Of a stretch of DNA of 28,171 nucleotides, positions 7,964-16,048 are shown piece after piece; the stretch's first letter is position 1, and each line of letters begins with the position of its first letter. The notes beneath the pieces were generated by a model. That model was not told the DNA's origin and did no database searches. It saw only the letters and a program-made list of their open reading frames with translations. Origin of the DNA: Bacillota bacterium (GTDB taxonomy: Bacteria; Bacillota; Clostridia; Clostridiales; Clostridiaceae); contig JAUZPH010000003.1 in the NCBI GenBank assembly GCA_030706065.1, positions 1-28,171 on the forward strand, given 5' to 3'. The position numbers and the translations under genes are program-made.

Positions 7964-7992
7964 TTGATTTAGTGCAAGATATGGTATATAAT
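7964..7992 (+). promoter_or_regulatory. Promoter of the YiiX-like gene
   Basis: TTGATT (7964-7969), a 17-bp spacer, then TATAAT (7987-7992). This is a near-consensus housekeeping sigma-factor promoter, ending about 30 nt before the TTG start. Confidence 0.65.
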
Positions 7993-8023
7993 AGAATATA
8001 TTTGGATAAAGGGGTTGACGGGA

Positions 8024-8563
8024 TTGAGCACCTTGTATTTGGTAATGTCTCAAACGGGGACATGGTTATCAAAGGTTATAAAGATATATACCGGAGAAGA
8101 ATATAATCATATATCTATCAGCCTGAAGAATAAACTTAATCCGATGTACAGCTTTGGGCGGGTTAAGGCTTCAAATCCTTTCAGTTCCGGTTTTGTGCTG
8201 GAAAATATAAATGAGGGTGTGTATAGATTATTCAGGGAATGCAGATGCAGGGTATATAAACTGGAGGTTTCAAAAGAGCAGTATATTAAGTTGAAGCGGA
8301 CATTGAAGGAATTTGAGTCAAATAAGGACAAGTATAGATATAATCTCTTAGGACTGTTTTACATAGCTTTTAAGGTAGACAGATATAGAAAGAATCATTA
8401 TTTTTGTTCCCAGTTTGTAGCGGAAGTAATTCAGAAGAGCGGGATATATGATTTTAGTAAACCTCTTAATCTGGTTACGGTCAGGGATTTTCTGGGTATA
8501 CCTAACATCCATCCAATATTTGAGGGATATACCAGCAGGGGGCTTCAGTCTGAAGCAGTTTAA
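8024..8563 (+). CDS. Permuted papain-fold protein (YiiX/YebB-like NlpC/P60 superfamily)
   Basis: About 179 aa. The arrangement matches circularly permuted NlpC/P60-type cysteine hydrolases. The candidate catalytic His comes first (YNHISISL, about residue 28) and the Cys later, in HYFCSQFVAEVI near residue 129. This is followed by the usual helix and a phenylalanine-rich end. There is no signal peptide, so it should be intracellular or released without Sec. Relatives are thought to cleave amide or acyl bonds, but few are characterised and I assign no substrate. I chose TTG 8024 because AAAGGGG ends 9 nt upstream; the in-frame TTG at 8015 touches that site and ATG 8045 is also possible. It stands alone with its own promoter. 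Confidence 0.72.
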   Translation: MSTLYLVMSQTGTWLSKVIKIYTGEEYNHISISLKNKLNPMYSFGRVKASNPFSSGFVLENINEGVYRLFRECRCRVYKLEVSKEQYIKLKRTLKEFESNKDKYRYNLLGLFYIAFKVDRYRKNHYFCSQFVAEVIQKSGIYDFSKPLNLVTVRDFLGIPNIHPIFEGYTSRGLQSEAV

Positions 8564-8706
8564 CTTCAGGAATTATAGAGTATCGTTTATTTGGACATGC
8601 ATGGCAGGGACTTCAATGGTACTTAGGGATTTTTGCCATTGATTATTTGAGAATAATTTTATAATAGAAGGCTGTTTTCTGTAAAGCCAGGTTTTAGGAG
8701 GCTGTC

Positions 8707-9129
8707 ATGATAATAAGGCAGATGACCATCAACGATTATGAAGAAGTGTTGAGCCTGTGGGAGAGGACACCGGGAATCGGAATCAGTGAGGCAGATACCA
8801 GGGATAATATGTACAGGTTCTTGCAAAGAAATCCCTGCTTGAATATGGTATGTCAGATGGATAACAGAATAGTCGGAACTATACTATGCGGCAGCGACGG
8901 CAGGAGGGGATATATCTACCATACTGCAGTTGAACGGGAATACAGACTCAGAGGGATTGCCCTTGAACTGGTGAAGGAAGTATTAAAGAGGCTCAGGGTT
9001 TTAGGCATCGATAAATGCCATCTTTTTGTATTTGCGGATAATAAAGTTGGACAGGACTTTTGGAAGGCTGTCGGATGGCAGAGGAGAGATGATTTACTGA
9101 TATTCTCAAAGAGGTCGGGAGAGTCGTAG
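8707..9129 (+). CDS. GNAT-family N-acetyltransferase (YpeA-like)
   Basis: A 140-aa single-domain acetyltransferase. It begins IIRQMTINDYEEVLSLW, typical of strand 1 and helix 1 of the GNAT fold. The acetyl-CoA pyrophosphate loop is seen in REYRLRGIALELVKEV, and the C-terminal strand/turn in LFVFADNKVGQDFWKAVGW. The acceptor substrate cannot be told from sequence. A strong TAGGAGG site precedes ATG 8707. A TATAAT at 8660-8665 may be its -10, with TTGATT at 8639-8644 at a short 15-bp spacing. It is a single-gene unit; the region after it is nearly empty. Confidence 0.88.
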   Translation: MIIRQMTINDYEEVLSLWERTPGIGISEADTRDNMYRFLQRNPCLNMVCQMDNRIVGTILCGSDGRRGYIYHTAVEREYRLRGIALELVKEVLKRLRVLGIDKCHLFVFADNKVGQDFWKAVGWQRRDDLLIFSKRSGES

Positions 9130-9226
9130 TAAAGTAGTTTTCCTTAAGGAAAGCTTGAATGCAGGTATAAGCTGTTCTTCATTTAATTTTGTATTAAGCA
9201 GTAAGGTTACGGAATGGTGATTTTCA

Positions 9227-9373
9227 ATGGATGAGATAAAGTTTACAAGGATTGCCGGATATTTTCATGGCTGTTCAGATATTTTATCGATGAAAAGTAT
9301 ACCATCTTGTACAACTTTTAGTTTTATAAGAGTTGGAAGTGCAGATGATATGCTTTTGTCTTTTAAAAGATAG
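9227..9373 (+). CDS. Short ORF of uncertain reality (48 codons)
   Basis: Starts MDEIKFTRIAGYF and ends at TAG 9371. It has only a weak GGTGA ribosome site. Its first codons share an 18-base exact match, in the same reading frame, with the start of the serine hydrolase gene at 10675 (DEIKF in both). Beyond that the two are unrelated. It may be a pseudogene fragment or chance. No function is assigned. Confidence 0.2.
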   Translation: MDEIKFTRIAGYFHGCSDILSMKSIPSCTTFSFIRVGSADDMLLSFKR

Positions 9374-9408
9374 TTTATTCCTTCGGAAAAGAAGATGAGG
9401 AGTTTGTT

Positions 9409-9498
9409 ATGAATTATTTGGAATATATTAAGAGTGAGGACTTTATATTCCGGACAGAAGATGAAGTTTATTTGTTACATCTTGGCTTATCCGTATGA
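9409..9498 (+). CDS. Very short ORF with strong ribosome site (29 codons)
   Basis: ATG 9409 lies six nt after GAGGAG, a good ribosome site. It encodes MNYLEYIKSEDFIFR and 14 more residues, ending at TGA 9496. The peptide is acidic with a hydrophobic end (YLLHLGLSV). It could be a small protein or the intact N-terminus of a broken gene. It lies just before the regulator's promoter. Confidence 0.3.
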   Translation: MNYLEYIKSEDFIFRTEDEVYLLHLGLSV

Positions 9499-9534
9499 AA
9501 ATACAGGATGCAGCAATATTATTTGCTTAAATCA

Positions 9535-9578
9535 TTGATACTCACAAGTGGGAATAGTATTATAAATTATATGAGTAT
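9535..9578 (+). promoter_or_regulatory. Promoter of the LacI-type regulator with flanking inverted repeat
   Basis: TTGATA (9535-9540), a 17-bp spacer, then TATTAT (9558-9563): a near-consensus promoter ending about 47 nt before ATG 9611. ATACTCA (9538-9544) overlaps the -35 and its inverse TGAGTAT lies at 9572-9578, just after the predicted start. The two half-sites are 34 bp apart and could mark autoregulation, although classical LacI operators are compact palindromes. Confidence 0.5.
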
Positions 9579-9610
9579 GGATGATTATATGCTTTTGCAG
9601 GGGGTTGAAG

Positions 9611-10645
9611 ATGAATAGTAAGGAAATAGCAAAGCTTGCCGGAGTATCAAGGGCTACTGTATCAAGGGTAATAAACAATTCTGCAAATGTTCAACCGGAA
9701 ACCAGGGAAAGAGTGATGGAGATAATAAAGGAAAACCATTATGTTCCTATAGAACATGCCAGAATGCTGGCCGGAAAAGTTACCAAGGTCATAGGAATGT
9801 TTATTGTTGATATTGAAACAGAGGATGCTGAGGCGAGGGTATCCAACAGCAGTTATTTTTCACAGTTTGTCAATTCAGTAGTGGATAGAGCAAAAAAGTA
9901 TGGATATAATGTGCTTGTTTCTATTGTGGGAAGTGTTGCTGATTTTGAAAATGTTAAGAAGTTGTTTTTAAATAAATCCATAGCCGGAGGAATATTTATC
10001 GGTGAAAAAAGTGATGATACTCAAATAAATGAGCTTTTAAAATTCAACCTTAAAATGGTGGTTGTTGACAGGGAGCCCTCCGGTGATGGCACCGTGAACA
10101 GCTGCATAACTGTAAACTGGGATAATATTGGCGGGGGATATGCAGCTACCAGATATCTGATTGAGCTTGGACATAGAAAGATTGGACACTTGGCAGGAGA
10201 TCTGAAAAAGCTTTCAGGCACTCACAGGTTTGAAGGCTATAAGCGTGCCCTCAAGGATGCAGGAATTGATATAGACGAGTCCCTTATCGCAAGGGGAACC
10301 TTTTCAGAGGCCAGCGGATATAGAGAAACTAAGAAATTGCTTTCAGTGCAGAAACCGACGGCTATTTTTGTAGGCAATGATTCAATGGCTATCGGAGCTA
10401 TGAATGCAATAAAAGAGATGGGAATGAAAATTCCTGAGGACATATCAATTATTGGCTTTGATAATATCGAACTGTCGAAATACGTATCGCCGGCGCTGAC
10501 CACTATGAGCAGTTCCCTTTTTGAAATAGCCAGTATATGTGTAGAAAACCTGATATCAAGTATAGAGAATGAGGCTAATATAGCTGCGGATTTCACTATT
10601 CCCTTAAAACTGGTGGAAAGAGAGTCCTGCAGAGCCATAAAATAA
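9611..10645 (+). CDS. LacI/GalR-family transcriptional regulator
   Basis: A 344-aa DNA-binding regulator. The N-terminal LacI helix-turn-helix and hinge are clear (SKEIAKLAGVSRATVSRVIN, then ETRERVMEIIKENHYVPI). A periplasmic-binding-protein-like effector domain follows, with typical pieces IGMFIVDI, GGGYAATRYLIELGHRKIGH, RFEGYKRAL and the C-terminal IIGFDNIELSKYVSPALTT. ATG 9611 is chosen because GGGGG lies 6 nt upstream; an in-frame ATA-leading extension to 9581 has no ribosome site. The effector is probably a sugar or related metabolite but cannot be named. The serine hydrolase gene starts 29 nt downstream and is probably its operon partner and perhaps its target. Confidence 0.93.
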   Translation: MNSKEIAKLAGVSRATVSRVINNSANVQPETRERVMEIIKENHYVPIEHARMLAGKVTKVIGMFIVDIETEDAEARVSNSSYFSQFVNSVVDRAKKYGYNVLVSIVGSVADFENVKKLFLNKSIAGGIFIGEKSDDTQINELLKFNLKMVVVDREPSGDGTVNSCITVNWDNIGGGYAATRYLIELGHRKIGHLAGDLKKLSGTHRFEGYKRALKDAGIDIDESLIARGTFSEASGYRETKKLLSVQKPTAIFVGNDSMAIGAMNAIKEMGMKIPEDISIIGFDNIELSKYVSPALTTMSSSLFEIASICVENLISSIENEANIAADFTIPLKLVERESCRAIK

Positions 10646-10674
10646 GGAGATATATTTAAAATGGGGGAAACCTT

Positions 10675-11940
10675 ATGTATTTGGATGAGATAAAGTTTAA
10701 ATTGAAAGAATATATGGAAGCTTATTCAAAGATATGGGATACCAGCTGTGCGGTGCTGGTAGCAAAGGATGAGGAAATTCTCTTCTGCGATGCCTATGGG
10801 TATGCAAATTTGGAGCATAGGGTACCCAACACCGTGTATACAAAGTTTTGGATAGCATCTATCACAAAATTGTTTACCTCTGCTGCCGTTATGATTCTTC
10901 AGGAACAGGGGTTCCTGAAGGTCAGTGATCCGATAATAAAGTTTCTCGAGGATTATCCATGTTTTGACGAAAGGATAACAATCCATCACCTGTTGACCCA
11001 TTCCTCCGGAATTGTGAACTATTCGGCTCTTTCAGACTGGGAGGATGTAATCCAAAAGCAGTACTACAATGAAGCGGATTTTATTGACATCTTCAAGGAC
11101 ATGCCATTGGAATTTGAACCGGGCACCGGGCGGAGTTACAGCAATTCAGGCTACTACCTGCTGGGTATAATTGTGGAAAGAGTTTCGGGGCAGGCTTTTG
11201 AGGAATTTGTCAGGGAAAATATAATCAACAAGGCAGGTTTGACAAATACCGGCTTTATCAGGGAATATGAAGTGATTTCCCATATGGCAAGTGGCTATGA
11301 GTACAACGGGCCTGTTCTCGTGAAGGGTCACTTTTCCGAGATGACCAAAATATGGCCCTCCGGAGGAATATATTCCACGGTAGAGGATCTTTATAAGTGG
11401 AACAAGGCACTGCACCGTGGAATGTTCGTTTCCGATATATCCTTAAGTCAAATGTTCACTGACCACGGGAACAATTACGGCTATGGAACTGATGTATTTA
11501 AAAAGTATAATCGGAAAGCAGTAGGCCACAACGGATATTACTGCGGGTTCCTCACACAATACTATTATTACCCGGATGAGGGTGTTTTCGTATGTATATT
11601 GAGCAATAATTCCTATATGAATGTATGGAGGCTGTGTGATGAACTGGCGGCAATAGCCCTGGAGGAACCCAGCAGGCTGCCGGTAAAACCAAGGGCAGCA
11701 GGTAAAAACCTTGAAAGTTTTGACCGGTTCCTTGGAATCTACGATAATGGTGCAGGGCTTGCCATACGGATATTTAAGGATGAGGATAGGTTTCAGCTGA
11801 GGTTTAACCGTGACAACGCCTTTACAATCTATCCGATATCCGATAATGTATTTTGTAATGAACTACTGGATGAGCAGTATATCTTTGAAACAAATGAGTC
11901 CGGTGAGTTGTCTTTGTGGGGATGCATCAAGAGGCATTAA
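10675..11940 (+). CDS. Serine hydrolase of the beta-lactamase class C / PBP-like family
   Basis: A 421-aa penicillin-recognising-fold enzyme. The catalytic SxxK is S62-I-T-K65 (IASITKLF), the YxN motif is Y155-S-N157 (RSYSNSGYYLLG), and HNG near 285-287 (VGHNGYYCG) sits where KTG/HxG is expected. A C-terminal small domain (about 340-421) resembles the lipocalin-like tail of such esterases. There is no signal peptide or anchor, so a cytoplasmic peptidase or esterase role is more likely than antibiotic resistance. The GGGGG site lies 7 nt before ATG 10675. It is downstream of and probably co-transcribed with the LacI-type regulator, an uncommon pairing. Its transcript ends at a strong hairpin (11952-11997). 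The substrate is unknown. Confidence 0.88.
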   Translation: MYLDEIKFKLKEYMEAYSKIWDTSCAVLVAKDEEILFCDAYGYANLEHRVPNTVYTKFWIASITKLFTSAAVMILQEQGFLKVSDPIIKFLEDYPCFDERITIHHLLTHSSGIVNYSALSDWEDVIQKQYYNEADFIDIFKDMPLEFEPGTGRSYSNSGYYLLGIIVERVSGQAFEEFVRENIINKAGLTNTGFIREYEVISHMASGYEYNGPVLVKGHFSEMTKIWPSGGIYSTVEDLYKWNKALHRGMFVSDISLSQMFTDHGNNYGYGTDVFKKYNRKAVGHNGYYCGFLTQYYYYPDEGVFVCILSNNSYMNVWRLCDELAAIALEEPSRLPVKPRAAGKNLESFDRFLGIYDNGAGLAIRIFKDEDRFQLRFNRDNAFTIYPISDNVFCNELLDEQYIFETNESGELSLWGCIKRH

Positions 11941-11951
11941 GGTTTATGCGG

Positions 11952-11997
11952 GCCTGGCAGGTTGGAATATATGTCAACCTGCCAGGCTTAGTTTTAT
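11952..11997 (+). terminator. Strong hairpin terminator after the serine hydrolase
   Basis: GCCTGGCAGGTTG (11952-11964) and CAACCTGCCAGGC (11975-11987) form a perfect 13-bp stem with a 10-nt loop, followed by TTAGTTTTAT. The U tract is interrupted, but the stem is very stable. Confidence 0.7.
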
Positions 11998-12115
11998 GAT
12001 TAGAACTTATCTGGGTTTTCTCCGCTTGGGTTTTGAGTTTTATATGGCACCCGGGCAGCGGGTATCATTTTAGAGACTGGCTTCCTTGCAGAGCTCTGTA
12101 CCGAATTTAAGTTGC

Positions 12116-12151
12116 AGAAAAACTCTGTAAGGTCTAAAGTAGAGGCCTTAC
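12116..12151 (-). terminator. Probable terminator of the polysaccharide deacetylase gene
   Basis: Read on the minus strand, GTAAGG-cc-TCT pairs with AGA-CCTTAC (12127-12151), followed by AGAGTTTTT (12116-12124). The left arm overlaps the stop codon at 12148-12150. Confidence 0.45.
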
Positions 12152-13119
12152 GGCAGTTCTGTCAGCAGTTTAAACTCATACCCCTGAGATTTTAACTCCT
12201 TCAGCACCTCATCCAGTAACTCCATATTGGTCTTGGATACGGCATGCAGAAGCATTATTGCACCGGGGTGGGCTCCTTCCAATATAGCTTTTCTGGCTGA
12301 AGCAAGAGAGGGTTGGTTATCTACCTCCCAATCCCGGTAGGCAAAGCTCCAAAAAATAGTCTTATAGCCAAGTTTCTTTGAGAGATATAGAGTCCGTTCG
12401 CTGTAGTAACCGCTGGGGGGTCTGTAGTACCTGAGCATCTCCATACCTGTCATTTCCTTATAAAGGCTGGCGAGGCCTGCGATTTCGTTATTAAATTCAT
12501 CATCCGTTAAATCCGGACCATCGGCGTGACTTACGGAATGATTAAGCACAAGGTGTCCTTCCTCCAGCATCCTCTTTACCAAATCCGGCCGGCTTTTCAA
12601 ATAGTGTTCCGTAATGAAGAATGAGACCTTGACTGCATTAACCTTAAGGTTATCCAGGATTGCGGGAGTGTATCCATTTTCATAGCCTTCGTCCATTGTA
12701 AGATAAATAATTTTCTCCGATGTATCACCAGTGTAAAAGGCAGTATATTTTTTTAATAAATCCTTCGCTTCTGGTGGACAGTTTGGTACGAGTCCCGGGC
12801 CTCGCTTTAAAAAGTACCAGCTCAGCTTTTCATTGTCCAAAGTAGGCGCGGTCGGAGACGGATTCTCTTTTGGCGGCGGTTCTGGCGGTGACTCAGGTGT
12901 CACCGGGGGTTCCTTTGGGGGTGGCGTCTTCAATTTTTCCTTAAAGGCCTCCCTGGCTTCAGAATAGCTTAGCAGATAGGGAATAATTGCTGAAGATGCA
13001 CCGGCACTGCTTAAGAATTTACCTGAGTCGGACATCAGGCTTTGATAGCCGGTGAAGGGCAAAGCCAATACTATCAGGAGCAAAGATAAACATAGGAAGA
13101 GTTTGAATAATTTTTTCAT
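12148..13119 (-). CDS. pdaA: PdaA-type polysaccharide deacetylase, secreted or membrane-anchored
   Basis: A 323-aa NodB-fold enzyme acting outside the membrane, probably on N-acetylmuramic acid of peptidoglycan, as PdaA does in spore-cortex muramic-lactam synthesis. The N-terminus is MKKLFKLF plus a hydrophobic stretch (signal peptide or anchor, ~5-22). Residues ~64-93 form a proline-rich linker (TPPPKEPPVTPESPPEPPP). The NodB domain begins near 136 with YLTMDEGYENGY (Asp143), then NHSVSH (His194, His198) as metal ligands, RYYRPPSG as the substrate loop, and IMLLHAV near the end. The MDEGYENG pattern is characteristic of PdaA. I chose ATG 13117-13119: the longer frame starts at a TTG that is part of the -35 (13165-13170). 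No good ribosome site is seen, so the ATG six codons upstream is an alternative. Confidence 0.85.
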   Translation of the reverse strand: MKKLFKLFLCLSLLLIVLALPFTGYQSLMSDSGKFLSSAGASSAIIPYLLSYSEAREAFKEKLKTPPPKEPPVTPESPPEPPPKENPSPTAPTLDNEKLSWYFLKRGPGLVPNCPPEAKDLLKKYTAFYTGDTSEKIIYLTMDEGYENGYTPAILDNLKVNAVKVSFFITEHYLKSRPDLVKRMLEEGHLVLNHSVSHADGPDLTDDEFNNEIAGLASLYKEMTGMEMLRYYRPPSGYYSERTLYLSKKLGYKTIFWSFAYRDWEVDNQPSLASARKAILEGAHPGAIMLLHAVSKTNMELLDEVLKELKSQGYEFKLLTELP

Positions 13120-13143
13120 GGACGGTACCAATTGCATTGATTC

Positions 13144-13170
13144 ACTATATTCTACGAAGCTATTTGTCAA
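13144..13170 (-). promoter_or_regulatory. Candidate promoter of the deacetylase gene
   Basis: On the minus strand, TTGACA (13165-13170) and TATAGT (13144-13149) are separated by 15 bp, shorter than optimal. The position about 25 nt before ATG 13119 fits the start chosen for the deacetylase. Confidence 0.4.
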
Positions 13171-13268
13171 AAGGTTAAATTAATTTATTCTAATTGTATG
13201 TACGTTTTGTTATATTAATAGTAAAATGGGGATAGTGTTTTGGGAAATTTATATTAGGGGCTGCAATT

Positions 13269-15485
13269 ATGGACAAGAATCGTATTATACAGGAAATAGA
13301 TGATATAATAATACTGGTTGGGACTTACAGGTTTGTTGATCCTCAAAAGGTTTTGGAGTTGGGGGAAAAAGCTCTTGCAAAGGCTGAGGGTGTTAATTAT
13401 GAACTGGGAAGGGCTGTCTTAACTCTGAGAATGGGGGAGGCCTATTCGAATATAGGCAGGTATGAGGACGCCATAGAGTTCATTTTTAACTCTCTGGATA
13501 TTTTTGTGAAGGAAGGCATCTGTGACCTTCTCGCAGGGGCATATATTCTTTTGGGGATCATATTTACGGAATTGGCGGACTATGAAAGAAGCATGGATTT
13601 TTACAGTGCTGCTGAGGAAATTGCCAGAGAAATTGATGAAGGCAGGAAATTTGACGGGAATGCATCCACCGAACAGATGAATGCAATAATATTGAACAAT
13701 GTGGCGGAAATATATAAACTCCTCAAGGATTATGAAGAGGCACTTGCCTGCTACAGGAAGAGCAGTGAAATAGATGAAAGACTGGATTTCAGGCCTTCAA
13801 GGGGGATTTCCTTGTTGAACCTAGGAGAGATGTACTACATTTTGGGAAATTATGATGAGGCTCTGGGACTTGTAGAAAAGTCATTGGAGTATATGAGGTT
13901 ATATAATTACAGGTTGGGTGAGTCGGAGGCTTTTAGAGTACTTGCATTGACTCATTGGAAATTGGATCAGAACGAGAAGGTGGAGGAGTACTTCAGATAT
14001 GCGGTGGAATTCAGTCATGAAGGATTATCGGCATACTATGAGATTGAGGTCTTAAAGGATTATTACGAGTATTTGAAGGATAAGGGAAAAAGGGAGGCTG
14101 CCATTGCGGAACTACAAAGGGCCTATAATATTTCAAAAGGCAATTCCGTAATAGAGAAGGCCCCAGAAATACTGGCACTGTTGGCAGGTACCTATGAGGA
14201 AATGGGAAGAAAGGAAGAAGCCTTCATATATTACAAGCTGTACCGCCAGTATGAAATAGAATATCACGATTCTCTGGCAAGGCAGCGGATAAACAGCCTG
14301 AAGGCAAGAAGAAGACTGGATAGAATAAGCGGCGAAAAGCGGCAGGTTGAAAGGAAGAATGAGGAACTCAGGAGGAAATCCGAGAAACTGGAGGAGATAG
14401 TTGAAAATATCTCTATAATCAGCGAACTTGGACAAAAGATTACATCTACCCTGGAACTGGAAGCCATAGTTAATATTCTATATAAAAGCATCAGTGAATT
14501 TATGAATATGAATACCTTTGGAATAGCACTGTATGATGAGGAGGAGAAACTCATCAAGCCTCTGAATTTTATAGGAGCGGATAAAAGGCTGAAGGCGCCA
14601 GAGGTATCCATATATAACAGGTATAGCATTTCGGCACGCTGCATATTAAATAAAGAGTTTACAATCATAAATGACATGGACAAGGAATTGCCTGAATTAA
14701 TCGGAAGTATGAACAACGTAGTGGCTTCGAGTGATTCCGTTGATTCAAAATCAGCGATATTCTGTCCGCTGATAGTCAATGACTTTACAATTGGTGTTAT
14801 GACGGTGCAGAATAGAGAAAAGAATGCATTCTCGGCATACCATGTTGAAATGCTGAAGGCCTTGTCAGCCTATGCTTCCATTGCAGTGAACAATGCCATA
14901 AAGTCCATGAAGCTTGAGATGGAAATAGAAAACAGGAAAAAGGTGCATATGGAACTGGAGCTTGCTAACGAGAAATTACTATATCTTTCCGAAAATGACG
15001 GGCTCACAGGAATACCAAACAGAAGAAAGTTTGATGATTTTATGAACAGCCTCTGGCACTCTTTCCTGGAGGACAAAAATAGAATTGCATTAATTCTGCT
15101 TGATATTGACAGCTTTAAGGAATATAACGATAATTATGGACATGTAGAAGGGGACAGGTGCATTATAGAAATAGCTAAGGTACTTGATGAAGAAGCTGAA
15201 GGCAGTTACTTTGCTGCCCGCTATGGCGGAGACGAATTTGCAGTTGTATTGCCGAAGTGCAGCCTTGATGAAGCACTTACCTTTGGAGAAGTTCTGAGAA
15301 AGAAGGTTGAAGGCTTGAATTTGGCACACGGCTTTTCAAAGGTCTCCGACAGGGTAACTATAACTCTAGGTGCAGCGTGTATTGCTCCAAGCAGTGAAGA
15401 TACTATAAATGAGTTCATAAGGAAGACTGACAGTGCGCTTTATGAAGCGAAAAAGAGAGGCAGAAATCAAATAGCAGGAATTTAA
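13269..15485 (+). CDS. Cytosolic TPR-GAF-GGDEF diguanylate cyclase
   Basis: A 738-aa signalling protein that should make cyclic di-GMP. Residues ~1-345 are a run of about seven tetratricopeptide repeats (for example GEAYSNIGRYEDAIEFIF, NLGEMYYILGNYDEALGLV). Residues ~345-390 are a charged coiled coil rich in Arg/Glu/Lys. A GAF sensor domain covers ~395-555. A second short coiled coil leads to the GGDEF domain (~575-738), with IALILLDIDSFKEYND, the intact active-site GGDEF at residues 653-657, and YEAKKRGRNQ at the end. The RxxD product-inhibition site expected upstream of GGDEF is absent (EGSY stands there). There are no membrane segments. It starts at ATG 13269 after AGGGG. The flavin-binding gene begins 18 nt downstream and is probably co-transcribed. 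The GAF ligand is unknown. Confidence 0.92.
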   Translation: MDKNRIIQEIDDIIILVGTYRFVDPQKVLELGEKALAKAEGVNYELGRAVLTLRMGEAYSNIGRYEDAIEFIFNSLDIFVKEGICDLLAGAYILLGIIFTELADYERSMDFYSAAEEIAREIDEGRKFDGNASTEQMNAIILNNVAEIYKLLKDYEEALACYRKSSEIDERLDFRPSRGISLLNLGEMYYILGNYDEALGLVEKSLEYMRLYNYRLGESEAFRVLALTHWKLDQNEKVEEYFRYAVEFSHEGLSAYYEIEVLKDYYEYLKDKGKREAAIAELQRAYNISKGNSVIEKAPEILALLAGTYEEMGRKEEAFIYYKLYRQYEIEYHDSLARQRINSLKARRRLDRISGEKRQVERKNEELRRKSEKLEEIVENISIISELGQKITSTLELEAIVNILYKSISEFMNMNTFGIALYDEEEKLIKPLNFIGADKRLKAPEVSIYNRYSISARCILNKEFTIINDMDKELPELIGSMNNVVASSDSVDSKSAIFCPLIVNDFTIGVMTVQNREKNAFSAYHVEMLKALSAYASIAVNNAIKSMKLEMEIENRKKVHMELELANEKLLYLSENDGLTGIPNRRKFDDFMNSLWHSFLEDKNRIALILLDIDSFKEYNDNYGHVEGDRCIIEIAKVLDEEAEGSYFAARYGGDEFAVVLPKCSLDEALTFGEVLRKKVEGLNLAHGFSKVSDRVTITLGAACIAPSSEDTINEFIRKTDSALYEAKKRGRNQIAGI

Positions 15486-15503
15486 ATGAGGGAGTGATGG
15501 GGT

Positions 15504-15968
15504 ATGTTCAGAGAAATGAGGAGGAAGGACAGAAAGGTCAGTGATGCTGATGCAGAGGCACTCCTTGGCAGAGGCGAGTATGGGATACTGTCCACTGTCT
15601 GCAGCAGCGGATATGCATATGGGGTTCCGCTGAGCTATGTTTATAAGGATGGGAGTATTTATTTTCACTGTGCTCAGGAAGGACTGAAGGTTGAGAACAT
15701 TGAAGCAAATAACAAGGTATCCTTCTGTGTTGTCGGGAACACCGAGGTGCTGGCAGATAAATTCAGTACAAGATACGAAAGTGTTATTGTATTTGGAACA
15801 GCAGAACAGATAAGTGGAGTTGAAAAAGAGGCAGCAATGGAAGCTCTCATTGAAAAATATTCAAGAGATTATATGGAGCAGGGCTTGGAGTATATAAAAA
15901 AGGCTTTTGATATTACAAGGTTGTACAGGATAAGTATGGAGCATATCAGTGCAAAGGCCAGAAGATAG
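15504..15968 (+). CDS. Flavin-binding pyridoxamine 5'-phosphate oxidase-like protein (NimA type)
   Basis: A 154-aa split-barrel flavoprotein of the PNPOx-like family, closest in pattern to the NimA/5-nitroimidazole-reductase group. Typical pieces are MRRKDRKVSDADAEALL at the start, YGILSTVCSSGYAYGVPLSY (first strands and FMN phosphate contact), YFHCAQEGLKVENI, and VSFCVVG followed by YESVIVFGTAEQI. It probably binds FMN and reduces an unknown small molecule in the cytoplasm. Nitroimidazole resistance should not be assumed. It follows the diguanylate cyclase by 18 nt and is ended by a good terminator at 15976-16002. Start ATG 15504 follows GGGAGTGATGGGGT. Confidence 0.88.
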   Translation: MFREMRRKDRKVSDADAEALLGRGEYGILSTVCSSGYAYGVPLSYVYKDGSIYFHCAQEGLKVENIEANNKVSFCVVGNTEVLADKFSTRYESVIVFGTAEQISGVEKEAAMEALIEKYSRDYMEQGLEYIKKAFDITRLYRISMEHISAKARR

Positions 15969-15975
15969 GTATGAT

Positions 15976-16002
15976 ACGGTGCAGTTTATGCGCCGTTTTT
16001 TT
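15976..16002 (+). terminator. Rho-independent terminator
   Basis: ACGGTGC (15976-15982) pairs with GCGCCGT (15990-15996), including one U-G pair, and a run of seven T bases follows (15996-16002). It ends the cyclase-flavoprotein transcript. Confidence 0.8.
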
Positions 16003-16048
16003 GTATATTTTTAGAGTAGTAAAATAGACACCGTTAATCTGCCAAAAT

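Larger units (their letters stand above)
9130..9534 (+). other. Gene-poor stretch, possibly decayed sequence
   Basis: About 400 bases without a recognisable gene. It holds a 14-bp palindrome (TTTCCTTAAGGAAA, 9139-9152) and two short ORFs at 9227-9373 and 9409-9498 in different frames. An 18-base string at 9228-9245 recurs exactly at 10682-10699, at the start of the serine hydrolase gene. This may be the remains of a broken gene, but no family can be recognised. Confidence 0.4.

Noticed and set aside
8448..8642. Plus-strand frame of 64 codons overlapping the end of the YiiX-like gene
   Set aside because: Mostly an alternative frame of the real gene and without a ribosome site.
9139..9152. 14-bp palindrome TTTCCTTAAGGAAA as a terminator or operator
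   Set aside because: The stem is only five A/T-rich pairs once a loop is allowed, no T tract follows, and no gene starts nearby.
10675..11940. Beta-lactamase resistance gene
   Set aside because: It has the SxxK and YxN motifs but no signal peptide, and its small-domain tail is like those of esterase or peptidase relatives.
14264..14779. Minus-strand open frame of 171 codons within the GGDEF-protein gene
   Set aside because: Serine- and leucine-rich shadow frame opposite a clear coding region.
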